Assembly (NCBI GenBank): GCA_016764635.1
Contig: JAESRM010000151.1
Coordinates: 1-8,161 of the forward strand
Direction: 5' to 3'
Length of the DNA: 8,161 nt
Source of the DNA: Planctomycetota bacterium
GTDB taxonomy: Bacteria > Planctomycetota > UBA1135 > GCA-002686595
Position 1 is the first letter of the stretch; every line of letters begins with the position of its first letter. Shown here in pieces: positions 1-7,413 of the stretch. Made by a program: the position numbers and the translations under genes. The notes beneath the pieces were generated by a model, which saw only the letters and a program-made list of their open reading frames with translations, made no database searches and had not been told where the DNA came from.

Positions 1-1
1 G

Positions 2-649
2 TATGCAAACCATGTCCCAAGTGTCAGCAACTTCCAACTGCTGGCCTACGTCAACTACGACTTCAACAATCCGGACAGTCCCCAGGTTTGGCTCGATGCA
101 TTGCCCATTTTGGCGAGCATCGATGCGCCCCTCTGGGTGATTGTGAAGAATGCGCCAACGGGCACCGCCGTCCACAATCTGCTCCTGCAAATGGCCCAAA
201 CGTCGCAGACATTTGGCGTACAGACGGTCATCTATCCGCACTGGAATACGGACATCGAAGATGCTGCGGAAGCGGCCTCCTACATCGCGCAGATTGGACA
301 TGCGAACATTGGCAACTCGCTCCATAGCTGCCACGAGATCAGAAGCGGCAACCAATACGACCTGGAGACTGTCGTCACTTCGCATGTCAGCAACTCCCAG
401 CTGGTTACAATCGCAGGAGCCGACGAAAATGCATACTCGGGGCCTCTCCCAAGCGGCGGGCAAACCTGGAGCGACGCCATTCAGCCCCTCGACCGGAGCA
501 GGTTCAGCCTATTGCCCTTCCTGCAAGAGCTCCACGATTCCGGCTACAACGGACCCATCATCCTGCAAACCTTTGGGATAACCAACGATCCTGGACACCT
601 GCAATGGTCGCTGCGTGCCTACGCCAGATACCGTAGAAACATCCGGTAG
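2..649 (+). CDS. Sugar phosphate isomerase/epimerase-like TIM-barrel protein, 3' part
   Basis: The reading frame is open from the first codon at base 2, so this is the C-terminal 215 residues of a longer gene; the ATG at 101 is internal. The fold appears to be the xylose isomerase-like (AP endonuclease 2) TIM barrel. Recognisable late-barrel elements are IYPHWN (about bases 230-247, a candidate metal-ligand His), NSLHSCHEIRSGN (about 314-352, the C-H-E-x-R-x-G-N segment I associate with planctomycete relatives) and GPIILQTFGI near the C-terminus. Family members isomerise or epimerise sugars at a divalent metal site, but many planctomycete paralogues have no known substrate, and a signal peptide could lie outside the window. 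The gene converges on the SGNH hydrolase gene with only 24 bases between stop codons, where I see no clear terminator. Family membership is fairly secure; the substrate is unknown. Confidence 0.8.
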   Translation, partial: YANHVPSVSNFQLLAYVNYDFNNPDSPQVWLDALPILASIDAPLWVIVKNAPTGTAVHNLLLQMAQTSQTFGVQTVIYPHWNTDIEDAAEAASYIAQIGHANIGNSLHSCHEIRSGNQYDLETVVTSHVSNSQLVTIAGADENAYSGPLPSGGQTWSDAIQPLDRSRFSLLPFLQELHDSGYNGPIILQTFGITNDPGHLQWSLRAYARYRRNIR

Positions 650-673
650 GACGAACCACGCGGCACGGCATTG

Positions 674-1849
674 TTAGCGCTTGGGGTCCGCGGCTAGCAA
701 TTCCCTCAGGAGCGGCTCGAGTGCATCCGCCATTATGCTGTGACCGAGTTCGTTGGGATGTCCATCTCCACAGTGCAGGCGGTCACCGGCCAAGGTGCGC
801 CGCAGCATGGCCCCGTCGGCTGAGACGGTTTGGAAACCGATGGCTTCGCCAGCGAGCTTTACGTTGCGTGACAGGCTGCTCATGTAGTCGGCGCCCTGGG
901 CACCCACAGGCATGGGGTGATTGGGCTCATACAGATAGCGGTCGTGCTTGTGGGCCATGGAGGTCACAAGCAGCGGCACCCCATGCTGCGCGCAGGATTC
1001 AGCCATACGGGTCAGTCCGTGGTGGGTGGCTTTTCCGGGGGTGGATATGCACAAGGTCGCACGGTCGATGCCGGCCCGCGCTGGGTCGCCGGGATCCCTG
1101 TATACGATTTCGTCCAGATCCAGGCCTTCGCCCAACCTGGCCTTCTTGCCAGTGAGCAAGGTCAATGCAGCGGAATGGGCTTGGAGCCATGCGAACTCCC
1201 GGGCCCACCCGTTGATCTCGGTTGTCGTTGCCAAACCAGGGGGACGTTCCACGGACCATTGCCCGTCCTCCCCCAAAGCAAAGCGCGGTTTGGGCATGCC
1301 GTAGTGTTCGGTCATGTCCGCCTCCAGCACATCGTTGAGCACCAAACAAAGCACCACTAAGTCTGGCTCATAGCGCCAACCGAACTTCTCCAGGTTCCAA
1401 AATTGCTGGCCGGTTCCGTAACCCGGAACCCCCATGTTGATCACTTCCACGCCCTCGCCCAGGCGAAGCTCCAGAAGGTCTGAGAAGCGTTCCCCGTTGT
1501 CCACGCCCCAACCCCAAGCGACCGAGTCCCCCAGCACGAGAACCCGTTTGATTCCGTCAGGCTTGGCGTACTTGCGCTCCGGGTCCCGGAAGCCAAGCGA
1601 GTTGATCGACACCGTGTAGTCCAATCCCTCGCCCGCGATGTGCCCACTGGCCCCAGCTCGATTGGCCCAACCCAACTCCGTGTCGCGGCGCCCGACCGCA
1701 ATCCAATTATCGCCGACAAAGCGACCTCGCGCAAAATCCTGGCCCAGCTTCAGGGTTGCTGCGATCTCCAGCAGGGCGAGCAATGCAAGGGTCACCCCTA
1801 GCATCAACGAAACCTTAAACTTCCAGCCTCTAGGCGAGTTGCTTTCCAT
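674..1849 (-). CDS. Membrane-anchored SGNH/GDSL-type hydrolase or acyltransferase
   Basis: The predicted 391-residue protein has a basic N-terminus and one hydrophobic segment at about residues 13-35, giving a signal anchor or uncleaved signal with the catalytic domain outside the cytoplasm. SGNH blocks are visible in order: VLVLGDS with nucleophile Ser109; INMGVPGYGTGQ around 138-148 (block II Gly); VLNDV with Asn172; and GDGHPNELGH at 361-370, giving candidate Asp362 and His364. The family includes esterases and O-acetyl transferases acting on polysaccharides, such as the AlgX/AlgJ group; I cannot tell hydrolase from transferase. I chose the ATG at 1847-1849 over an in-frame upstream start at 1933 because the longer form would overlap the preceding lipoprotein gene and would put 28 atypical residues before the signal. 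There is no Shine-Dalgarno; CTCCC abuts the ATG. It lies 43 bases downstream of the lipoprotein gene and is probably co-transcribed. Confidence 0.85.
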   Translation of the reverse strand: MESNSPRGWKFKVSLMLGVTLALLALLEIAATLKLGQDFARGRFVGDNWIAVGRRDTELGWANRAGASGHIAGEGLDYTVSINSLGFRDPERKYAKPDGIKRVLVLGDSVAWGWGVDNGERFSDLLELRLGEGVEVINMGVPGYGTGQQFWNLEKFGWRYEPDLVVLCLVLNDVLEADMTEHYGMPKPRFALGEDGQWSVERPPGLATTTEINGWAREFAWLQAHSAALTLLTGKKARLGEGLDLDEIVYRDPGDPARAGIDRATLCISTPGKATHHGLTRMAESCAQHGVPLLVTSMAHKHDRYLYEPNHPMPVGAQGADYMSSLSRNVKLAGEAIGFQTVSADGAMLRRTLAGDRLHCGDGHPNELGHSIMADALEPLLRELLAADPKR

Positions 1850-1892
1850 GGGAGGGTGGTTTGCGAAGGTGATTCGAAGAATAGTTCGCACC

Positions 1893-3971
1893 CTAGCGGG
1901 CGTGCAACTCCAGTGCCAATTCGGCAGCACCATCCAATTGGAAATACTCCAAGCGCACGGTGTGCACGCCGGCCTCCAAATCTAGAAGTACCTGCTTGCG
2001 CTCGGTGGCATGCCAACTCCAATCCTCAAACACGACCGCATCGCCGAACCAAACCCTCAAGCCGTCATCGGACATGATGGAGAGTTGATAGCTGCCAGCC
2101 TCGGGCAATTCGATTTCGGTCTCTGCGATCAAGCCGAAGCGTATGGAAGGCACCTGGCTTTTGATCTCGTCCGAAGGCCTAGGTTCCAGAAAATGATCGA
2201 CCGTGCGCCGTAAGATCGGCGTCTCTGCCAAGCTGCGCCAAGCTTGCAAATCCCCTCGAGGGTCGTGGGTTTCCGCATCAAAGGAAAACCAGTTCGCTTG
2301 CCAACGGGCCCCTGAGAAAATGCCACCGGGCTGACGCATTTGGGATTGGGCTTCCCCAGACGGGAAGTCCCACGGACCAAAGCGCCCGATGACCACCGTC
2401 TCCGTGCCACCGTCGAATTCAGAGCGCACGATAGCGGCGCTCTTGGGATGACCTTCGATTTCTGGAGCGGCCAAGGCCTGGGCTTGCACCAAGTCCTGGG
2501 GCAACTCCCCGTCCCAAAGTTGTAGTGAGACCTGCTCGATGCTGCCGGTGGGCATGATGCCATTGCTGCCCGCCAACCAACCGACCACGGTGTCTTGCCC
2601 CTGCGGCTCGCTCTCCCCAGCCTGGTTCGATTCGGGATCCTCCCAAGCTGCGATGCCTTGCACGTGCAAGCGCTGCTTACCACCCAGGAAACGATTGCCC
2701 GCAAATGAAAGGGCCTGACTGTTGCTGGCGACCAGGTCTTGACCATTGTCTGAGAAGCGATTGCCGACGATGAAATGGTGCGCGGAAGCATCCGTCTCCA
2801 TGGTTTGTGAATCGGGACCTTGGGGAGCTTTGGCGGCCACTTCCAAGCCCACCTGGTTGTTCAATATGCGATTGGAGAAGACCACGGACCGGCTCGTGCC
2901 GTGGAACGCGAGCCCGCGCCCTTGCGTCCCGTCGATCTCATTCTCCAAGACCACAAAACCGTCATCCGCTTGGCTGCGAATGCCGTAGGCCAGCGCATCC
3001 TCGATGCGATTGTTTTGCACCAAGGTGTCGACGGAACGCACACTCTGGATACCCGCTTGAATGCCGGCGCTGCAATCATTTCCGAACAGGCGGTTGCCCG
3101 AAGGCCTGCCGTCCTCGGATTCGCGCCCCCATAGCAAGATGCCCGATCCACAGTGGGAGGCCCGATTGAAGGCGATGCGGTTCCCGTGGGAGGCGCCTGC
3201 CAACAAGATGCCCGCAGAGTTGTGCCCCACGGCATACGCGCCATGGGAGTAACCCCTCACGTTGTATTCGGTGGCGTTGTACGCCACCGTGCAATCCTCC
3301 GAGTCGATCAGGGCGATGCCCCAGCCGGACAAGAAAGAAAAGTCGTTGTCGCGCACAAGTGCCCCGTGCACCCCATTCAGCAGCAAGCCGTTCTGGGCAT
3401 GGCGCACTTTACATGAGCGCACGGTGAGACCCTCCACGTCGATGACTGTGATGGCCGCCGGAATCTCGCCGGCGCCTTCCCCGACGGGATCGATCCAATC
3501 AGCAACGTCATCACCGGTGGCGGTGCTCTGTAAACCTTGGGACCACATGCCTGAAAAGTCCGCACTTTCAATGGTCACCGAGGTGCTGTCGCGCACCACA
3601 ATCGCCTGGCGGTAGCCCTTCCAAACACCCCCAAGGATGCGCACGTTGTGGCAATCTTCCACCAGAAGTCCAACCCCAACGAAGCGATCTTGATCCGTAC
3701 CGGGGCCGCCTCCGATCATCTCCACGCTGGTCAGGTCCAACTCCACGTCCCGCAGCCCCACCAACCGAAGCACGCCGCGGTCTTCCTGCCCCTCGATCGC
3801 GGACACGTGATAGGTACCGGCTTGAACGGTACTGGTCGTCAGAATCTCAAGGGCCACCCCTTGATTGGGCGTCAGCAGGGCGCGTACGGGCTGGCCTTCC
3901 TTGATTTGGCTGGTCCGGGTGGGAGAGCAAGCCAGAAGGGCCAAGAGAGGGATGCAGTGGAATAATCGCAT
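1893..3971 (-). CDS. Lipoprotein with right-handed parallel beta-helix and C-terminal PA14-like domain
   Basis: The predicted 692-residue protein starts MRLFHCIPLLALLAC, a short signal ending in a lipobox with Cys15 as the putative lipidated residue (Leu at -2 is tolerated but not ideal). From about residue 70 to 440 it is built of short repeats of the PbH1/NosD type, with recurring units of the form x-N-x-I/F-x-x-x-x-x-G-I, for example GNRIAFNRASHCGSGILL and VQNNRIEDALAYGIRS, typical of a right-handed beta-helix that binds or cleaves polysaccharide. A less recognisable region rich in Trp and Phe follows (about 480-590). The last 80 residues resemble a PA14 domain: SDDGLRVWFGD at 634-644, a following W-x-W-H, and VHTVRLEYFQ. 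PA14 domains usually bind carbohydrate. No catalytic motif of a named lyase or epimerase is clear. The frame is open 94 codons further upstream to 4253, but the signal peptide fixes the start at 3971. Confidence 0.82.
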   Translation of the reverse strand: MRLFHCIPLLALLACSPTRTSQIKEGQPVRALLTPNQGVALEILTTSTVQAGTYHVSAIEGQEDRGVLRLVGLRDVELDLTSVEMIGGGPGTDQDRFVGVGLLVEDCHNVRILGGVWKGYRQAIVVRDSTSVTIESADFSGMWSQGLQSTATGDDVADWIDPVGEGAGEIPAAITVIDVEGLTVRSCKVRHAQNGLLLNGVHGALVRDNDFSFLSGWGIALIDSEDCTVAYNATEYNVRGYSHGAYAVGHNSAGILLAGASHGNRIAFNRASHCGSGILLWGRESEDGRPSGNRLFGNDCSAGIQAGIQSVRSVDTLVQNNRIEDALAYGIRSQADDGFVVLENEIDGTQGRGLAFHGTSRSVVFSNRILNNQVGLEVAAKAPQGPDSQTMETDASAHHFIVGNRFSDNGQDLVASNSQALSFAGNRFLGGKQRLHVQGIAAWEDPESNQAGESEPQGQDTVVGWLAGSNGIMPTGSIEQVSLQLWDGELPQDLVQAQALAAPEIEGHPKSAAIVRSEFDGGTETVVIGRFGPWDFPSGEAQSQMRQPGGIFSGARWQANWFSFDAETHDPRGDLQAWRSLAETPILRRTVDHFLEPRPSDEIKSQVPSIRFGLIAETEIELPEAGSYQLSIMSDDGLRVWFGDAVVFEDWSWHATERKQVLLDLEAGVHTVRLEYFQLDGAAELALELHAR

Positions 3972-4172
3972 GGCAATAAGGCAGTCGGGGTCGATTTGCA
4001 GTCTAAGAAGCACTGAGGCGGGACCCATACCTGCACGGCTGTGGAATTCAGGGAATCCACAGGGCTTCCCACTTTCATCGGCCAAGAGTGATTCGTGCAT
4101 AGAGCCGATGCCCGGAATCCATGGGCCTTTTTGCAGGGAATGGGCCCGCCCGCCCCCTGTGACTCCCAAATA

Positions 4173-4188
4173 GGGGGTCCTGACCCCC
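4173..4188. repeat. Perfect inverted repeat GGGGGTC-CT-GACCCCC
   Basis: Two 7-base arms with a 2-base centre lie between the divergent promoters. The centre is too tight for a full hairpin, so a dimeric regulator site is one reading; a short repetitive palindrome of the REP type is another. Its core GGTCCTGACCC recurs upstream of the deoxyhypusine-synthase-like gene at 6114-6124. Confidence 0.55.
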
Positions 4189-4269
4189 GCCATCGTCGAC
4201 TGGGGCTGAAAAGCACGAACTCTGCGATGTGCGACATCCTCCTGGATACCCATGGGGACCCGCAGCGGC

Positions 4270-4275
4270 TATCCT
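4270..4275 (+). promoter_or_regulatory. Candidate -10 box for nadA
   Basis: TATCCT within GGCTATCCT resembles a sigma-70 type -10 box and matches the GCTAnnCT pattern at the better promoter at 6138-6145. Transcription would begin near 4282, giving a leader of about 40 bases to the ATG at 4321 and excluding the in-frame ATG at 4252. No good -35 box is seen at the expected distance, so confidence is low. Confidence 0.3.
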
Positions 4276-4320
4276 GAGCCCACGCCAGCCCTGACTCGCT
4301 CCCCCCCTTCGCTCCCCATC

Positions 4321-5670
4321 ATGGCCAACGCCAATCCCAGCATCAGCTCCCCGGCCCCCACAGGTCTCACCTTGGAGCCTGGAATGCCCATCTGCCAAAC
4401 CGACCTTCCCCTGGATTGGTATCAAGATGAGTTCAAGCCCTATGCGGAGGAGTACCAGGCCCTTCCCGATCGGACCCCCGAGTCGGTCCTTCCTTGGCTG
4501 GATCGCTACGTTCAACCGGCGCTGGATCACTTTGGCGATTCCTTGCTGCTGCTGGCCCACTTCTATATGGGCGGCGAAATCGTAAAACTGGTCGAGCGCT
4601 ATGGCGGCGCGGTTTCCGACAGTTATGCCTTGGCTCTGCAAGCCGCGCGCAACCCGGAGAAGAAAATTATCGTGGAGTCCGCGGTGCACTTCATGGCCGA
4701 AGCGGTCGCGATCCTAGCCCATGACGATCAGCAGGTTTGGATCACCAATCCGAAAGCGGGCTGCACCATGGAGATGCTGGCCAAGGACCACATGGTCATG
4801 CCGATCTCCGACCAACTCATCGAGCGCTATGGCGACGATCTCCTGGTCATCGCCTACATGAACACCTCGGGTCGCTTGAAGGCACTGGCCGGAGCCACCG
4901 GCGGCGCCGTCTGCACCAGCTCCAACGCCCACCTGGTCGTGGACTGGGCCCGCAAGCAAAACAAGAAGATCCTCTTCGTGCCCGACCAACACCTGGGCCG
5001 CAACACGGCGTGGAAGCTGGGCATGAACTTGGACAAGCTCGTGACCCTGCCCGACCCGGCCGTGCATGCGGCGGGTTACTCCCTGACCGACGGCACCATC
5101 GAGGGCGGAATAAAGGCCCTAGACGACGCGGAAATGATCCTTTGGGGATCCTACTGCGGCGTGCACACCATCTTCAGCGCGGCCATGGTCGGCTGGTGGC
5201 AAGAGCGCGGCTGGAAAGTTTTGGTGCACCCTGAATCTCCCCTGGAAGCCGTGCAAGCGGCCGATGGCGCGGGCAGCACCGACTTCCTCTGGAAAGCCGC
5301 CATGGCCGCCACGCCCGGATCCAAACTGGTGATCGGCACCGAAGGTCACTTCGTGCGCAACGCGGCCGCAGCCGCCGCCAAGCGCGGCGTCGAGATCAAA
5401 CACCTGGCGGACATTCCCGACCCGAGCTTCGGCACATCGGGTTGCGGCTGCGCCACCATGAGCCGCAACGACCCCCCGCACCTGGCGGGCATGCTCGACC
5501 TATTGCGCCTGGGCAAGGCCCCCGACATCAACCGCGTGCAAGCCGGTGACTCCGTGGACGAAATCACCGCCCGCCGGGACCGCCTGACCGGCGAGGAGCA
5601 AGCCGAGCTAGTTCGCGACGCCAAGCTCTCCCTGGAGCGCATGATTTCCATCACCGAAGCTGGCGCCTAG
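4321..5670 (+). CDS. nadA: Quinolinate synthase NadA, [4Fe-4S] enzyme of de novo NAD biosynthesis
   Basis: NadA condenses iminoaspartate with dihydroxyacetone phosphate to form quinolinate in the cytoplasm. The expected three-fold repeat architecture is visible: AHFYMGGEI near residue 80, VHFMAEAVAIL and NPKAGCTMEML near 120-155, CTSSNAH with Cys198, PDQHLGRNTAWKLGM, WGSYCGVH with Cys279, VHPESPLEAV, VIGTEGHFVRNA, and CGCATMSRN with Cys375 and Cys377. Cys198, Cys279 and Cys377 are the likely cluster ligands; their spacing (81 and 98) is close to that of E. coli Cys113, Cys200 and Cys297 (87 and 97). At 449 residues it is about 100 longer than E. coli NadA, with an extra N-terminal stretch and a C-terminal tail rich in charged residues. 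The ATG at 4321 is preferred over the in-frame ATG at 4252, whose extra 23 residues look low in complexity; there is no Shine-Dalgarno at either. The next gene starts 4 bases after the stop. Confidence 0.93.
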   Translation: MANANPSISSPAPTGLTLEPGMPICQTDLPLDWYQDEFKPYAEEYQALPDRTPESVLPWLDRYVQPALDHFGDSLLLLAHFYMGGEIVKLVERYGGAVSDSYALALQAARNPEKKIIVESAVHFMAEAVAILAHDDQQVWITNPKAGCTMEMLAKDHMVMPISDQLIERYGDDLLVIAYMNTSGRLKALAGATGGAVCTSSNAHLVVDWARKQNKKILFVPDQHLGRNTAWKLGMNLDKLVTLPDPAVHAAGYSLTDGTIEGGIKALDDAEMILWGSYCGVHTIFSAAMVGWWQERGWKVLVHPESPLEAVQAADGAGSTDFLWKAAMAATPGSKLVIGTEGHFVRNAAAAAAKRGVEIKHLADIPDPSFGTSGCGCATMSRNDPPHLAGMLDLLRLGKAPDINRVQAGDSVDEITARRDRLTGEEQAELVRDAKLSLERMISITEAGA

Positions 5671-5674
5671 AACC

Positions 5675-5995
5675 TTGGCCAAGAAAGGCAAAGGCACCGG
5701 CGCCCGTATCGGCACCACCACAAAACCCAAGGCAACGCCCAGCGCAGATTCTTGGATGGTGTACGTGCTGCAATCCCAGGTCCGCGCGGTGACCTACGTG
5801 GGCATATCCAAGGACGTCAAGGCACGTCTCGCCCAGCACAATGGTGAAACCAAGGGAGGCGCCAAGTCCACGCGCACCGCGCGCCCCTGGACCATCGCCC
5901 GCACCCTAGGCCCCTACGAAACGCGCGGGGAAGCCCAGTCCGCCGAGTACGCACTCAAACAAAAACCCGCCCACGAGAGGCTCCTGAACGGGTGA
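5675..5995 (+). CDS. GIY-YIG domain protein, putative small endonuclease
   Basis: The predicted 106-residue protein has a basic, low-complexity N-terminal tail (residues 1-26) followed by a compact GIY-YIG domain: VYV at 29-31 in place of GIY, YVG at 41-43 in place of YIG, Arg51, RLAQHN at 51-56, a Trp at 72, and the EAQSAEYALK helix with Glu91 as the likely metal-binding catalytic residue. All key positions are kept, so nuclease activity is plausible. The domain resembles the short UPF0213/YhbQ and SLX1-like group that cuts branched or nicked DNA in some members; the function of the short bacterial proteins is mostly unsettled. The start is TTG at 5675, four bases after the nadA stop, implying translational coupling. 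An in-frame ATG at 5756 would give a 79-residue protein beginning directly at the domain (MVYVLQ) and is a real alternative. No Shine-Dalgarno is seen. Confidence 0.82.
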   Translation: MAKKGKGTGARIGTTTKPKATPSADSWMVYVLQSQVRAVTYVGISKDVKARLAQHNGETKGGAKSTRTARPWTIARTLGPYETRGEAQSAEYALKQKPAHERLLNG

Positions 5996-6024
5996 CGGAC
6001 CGGGGCCATTCGGAGGGCGTACGA

Positions 6025-6066
6025 GGCTCTGTGGGCGGGCGGGGCTCCCGGCCCAGCCCCAGAGCC
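6025..6066 (+). terminator. Strong imperfect hairpin after the GIY-YIG gene
   Basis: GGCTCTG (6025-6031) pairs with CAGAGCC (6060-6066). Inside, GGGC (6033-6036) pairs with GCCC (6056-6059), and GGGC (6037-6040) with GCCC (6051-6054), leaving single-base bulges and a loop of about 10 bases. This makes a 15-bp GC-rich stem 30 bases past the stop. There is no following T-run, so it is either a terminator of the U-poor kind, an RNA-stabilising stem, or a repetitive element. Confidence 0.5.
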
Positions 6067-6117
6067 CAGAAATACTCCCCAACAGCAAACCTGCCCCAAA
6101 AACCCTCGGGAATGGTC

Positions 6118-6145
6118 CTGACCCGGCGGCTCCCATCGCTACACT
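6118..6145 (+). promoter_or_regulatory. Candidate sigma-70 type promoter giving a leaderless mRNA
   Basis: CTGACC (6118-6123) resembles a -35 box and TACACT (6140-6145) a -10 box, separated by 16 bases. The expected start of transcription, about 7 bases after the -10 box, falls on or next to the A of the ATG at 6152. The mRNA would therefore have no leader, which fits the absence of a Shine-Dalgarno. Confidence 0.5.
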
Positions 6146-6151
6146 CCCCCC

Positions 6152-7393
6152 ATGCCCCCCACGCGCAAAGATCAGCCGGCGGCCTGTCCGGCCTCTTCCT
6201 CCCCGCTCGAGCACAAGCCTGTGGACCAGGTTCGCCACCTGGACCACTTCCTGGAGTCTTGCTTCCCAAGTTTCGGGGGCGCATACCTGCGTCGTATCTG
6301 GAAGCTCATGGATGAGGCCATCGGCAAGAGCGTGCCGATGACCCTGGCCGTGGCCGGCCCCGTGACCGCCTCCGGCCAACACATCGCCTGGCTCAATCCC
6401 TTGCTCGACACGGGCTGGTTCTGCCTGCTCTCGACCACCGACGCGGTCTGCTACCACGACGGTCACCGCTCCCTGGATTCCGCGGACCAGCACCCCTTCC
6501 ACGAGGTGCCGATCTTTGGCGACGACGCCGCCCTGCGCGACGAGCGCACCATCCGCATCACGGACATCGGTTTCGACGAGGACGTGCTGCTCGACCAGGA
6601 CGAATTCATCACGCGCTGCTTGCTGCGCCCCGAGTTCCAAAAGCGCATGGCTGGTCCGGAGATGCGCTACTTGCTGGGCGCTTGTTACGCGGAACAGGAA
6701 AAGAAAACCGACACGGTCGAAGGCCTCATGGCGCTCTGCCACCGCAAGGCCATCCCCGTTTTTGTGGGCGCGCCCGCCGACGGCTCGGTGTTCCTGAACT
6801 CGGTCAAGCTCTGGGCCCTGGCCCGGGGCAAGCACTTGAACTACTCCTTCGAGCTCGACCTGCACCACGAAGTACTCGAGTCCTGCGCCTATCACCTTTG
6901 GGGCCAAACCGAAAACCCGGTGGGTTCCCTGGGCACTCTGGTGCTGGGCGGCGGCGTGCCCAAGAACTTCAACCTGCAACCGGAACCGGCCTTGAGCCAG
7001 ATTCTAGGTTTCGAAGAGATCACCGGATTCCTGTACGACATCCAAATCACGAGTGCGCCTGTCACCGACGGTTCGCTCTCCTCCTGCCCCCCGGCCGAAG
7101 CCGTGACCTGGGGCAAGGTCGACAAGGACGCCTTCAAGCGCACCACGGAATCCATGCAAGCGGACTACTCCATGGTCATGCCCCTGATCACCAAAGCCCT
7201 GCTCGACAAGCGCGCGCGCCTCGAACGACTGTCCGAGGAACTCGGTATGGAAACCCTGCTCGAACGCCACCCGGAGGCCGCTGGCTACCTGCGGAATAGC
7301 GAAGGCTACCGCCTCTACGACCAGCGCGACCGCCTGTTCGAAACCCTGCAAAACCGCATCGACCAATCGGCCGCCGACCTGCTTCCCAAGTAG
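6152..7393 (+). CDS. Deoxyhypusine synthase-like protein (bacterial homospermidine synthase group)
   Basis: The predicted 413-residue protein matches the deoxyhypusine synthase fold along its length: TTDAVCYHDGHRSL (95-108) at the TTGAN-LYHDLH position, PIFGDDAALRDERTIRITDI (120-139), IPVFVGAPADGS (201-212), LGGGVPKNFNLQ (265-276) and EAVTWGKVD (316-324). Lys322 aligns with the human catalytic Lys329 in SWGK. The enzyme class transfers an aminobutyl group from spermidine using NAD. Eukaryotic and archaeal enzymes modify eIF5A, which bacteria lack; bacterial homologues are thought to make homospermidine or related polyamines. PKNF replaces the His pair that contacts spermidine in the human enzyme, as I recall for the bacterial subgroup, so the acceptor is probably not a protein lysine. 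About 25 N-terminal residues look disordered. The ATG is supported by the promoter just upstream. It may belong to a separate transcript from nadA, since a hairpin lies between them. Confidence 0.85.
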   Translation: MPPTRKDQPAACPASSSPLEHKPVDQVRHLDHFLESCFPSFGGAYLRRIWKLMDEAIGKSVPMTLAVAGPVTASGQHIAWLNPLLDTGWFCLLSTTDAVCYHDGHRSLDSADQHPFHEVPIFGDDAALRDERTIRITDIGFDEDVLLDQDEFITRCLLRPEFQKRMAGPEMRYLLGACYAEQEKKTDTVEGLMALCHRKAIPVFVGAPADGSVFLNSVKLWALARGKHLNYSFELDLHHEVLESCAYHLWGQTENPVGSLGTLVLGGGVPKNFNLQPEPALSQILGFEEITGFLYDIQITSAPVTDGSLSSCPPAEAVTWGKVDKDAFKRTTESMQADYSMVMPLITKALLDKRARLERLSEELGMETLLERHPEAAGYLRNSEGYRLYDQRDRLFETLQNRIDQSAADLLPK

Positions 7394-7413
7394 CGCCGCC
7401 GATCTCAAACCAC

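Larger units (their letters stand above)
3972..4320. promoter_or_regulatory. Divergent intergenic region between lipoprotein and nadA genes
   Basis: These 349 bases separate divergent genes and must hold promoters for both. I see no convincing gene: short open frames on both strands lack family resemblance. Structures present are a perfect 16-base inverted repeat at 4173-4188, a weak GGGAA/TTCCC inverted pair (4051-4055 and 4066-4070), two copies of ATGGGCC 19 bases apart (4121 and 4140), a CCCATGGG palindrome (4249-4256) and a -10-like TATCCT (4270-4275). No convincing promoter was found for the minus-strand gene. Confidence 0.6.

Noticed and set aside
101..101. ATG as start of the isomerase/epimerase-like gene
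   Set aside because: The frame is open to the window edge with plausible barrel sequence (for example LLAYVNYDF) before it, so the gene starts outside the window.
4121..4146. Two ATGGGCC copies 19 bases apart as a tandem operator
   Set aside because: Seven-base repeats are expected by chance in a GC-rich region and nothing else supports a site.
3972..4253. 94-codon in-frame extension of the lipoprotein gene
   Set aside because: A signal peptide with lipobox begins exactly at the ATG at 3971; upstream residues would bury it and show no family resemblance.
4075..4689. Minus-strand open frame of 204 codons overlapping the start of nadA
   Set aside because: Most of it is antisense to conserved NadA sequence, and it has no recognisable motif.
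5906..6979. Minus-strand open frame of 357 codons
   Set aside because: It runs antisense to the GIY-YIG and deoxyhypusine-synthase-like genes, both of which have clear family motifs. The translation is rich in Gly, Val, His and Gln in the manner of a GC-rich shadow frame, with no recognisable domain.
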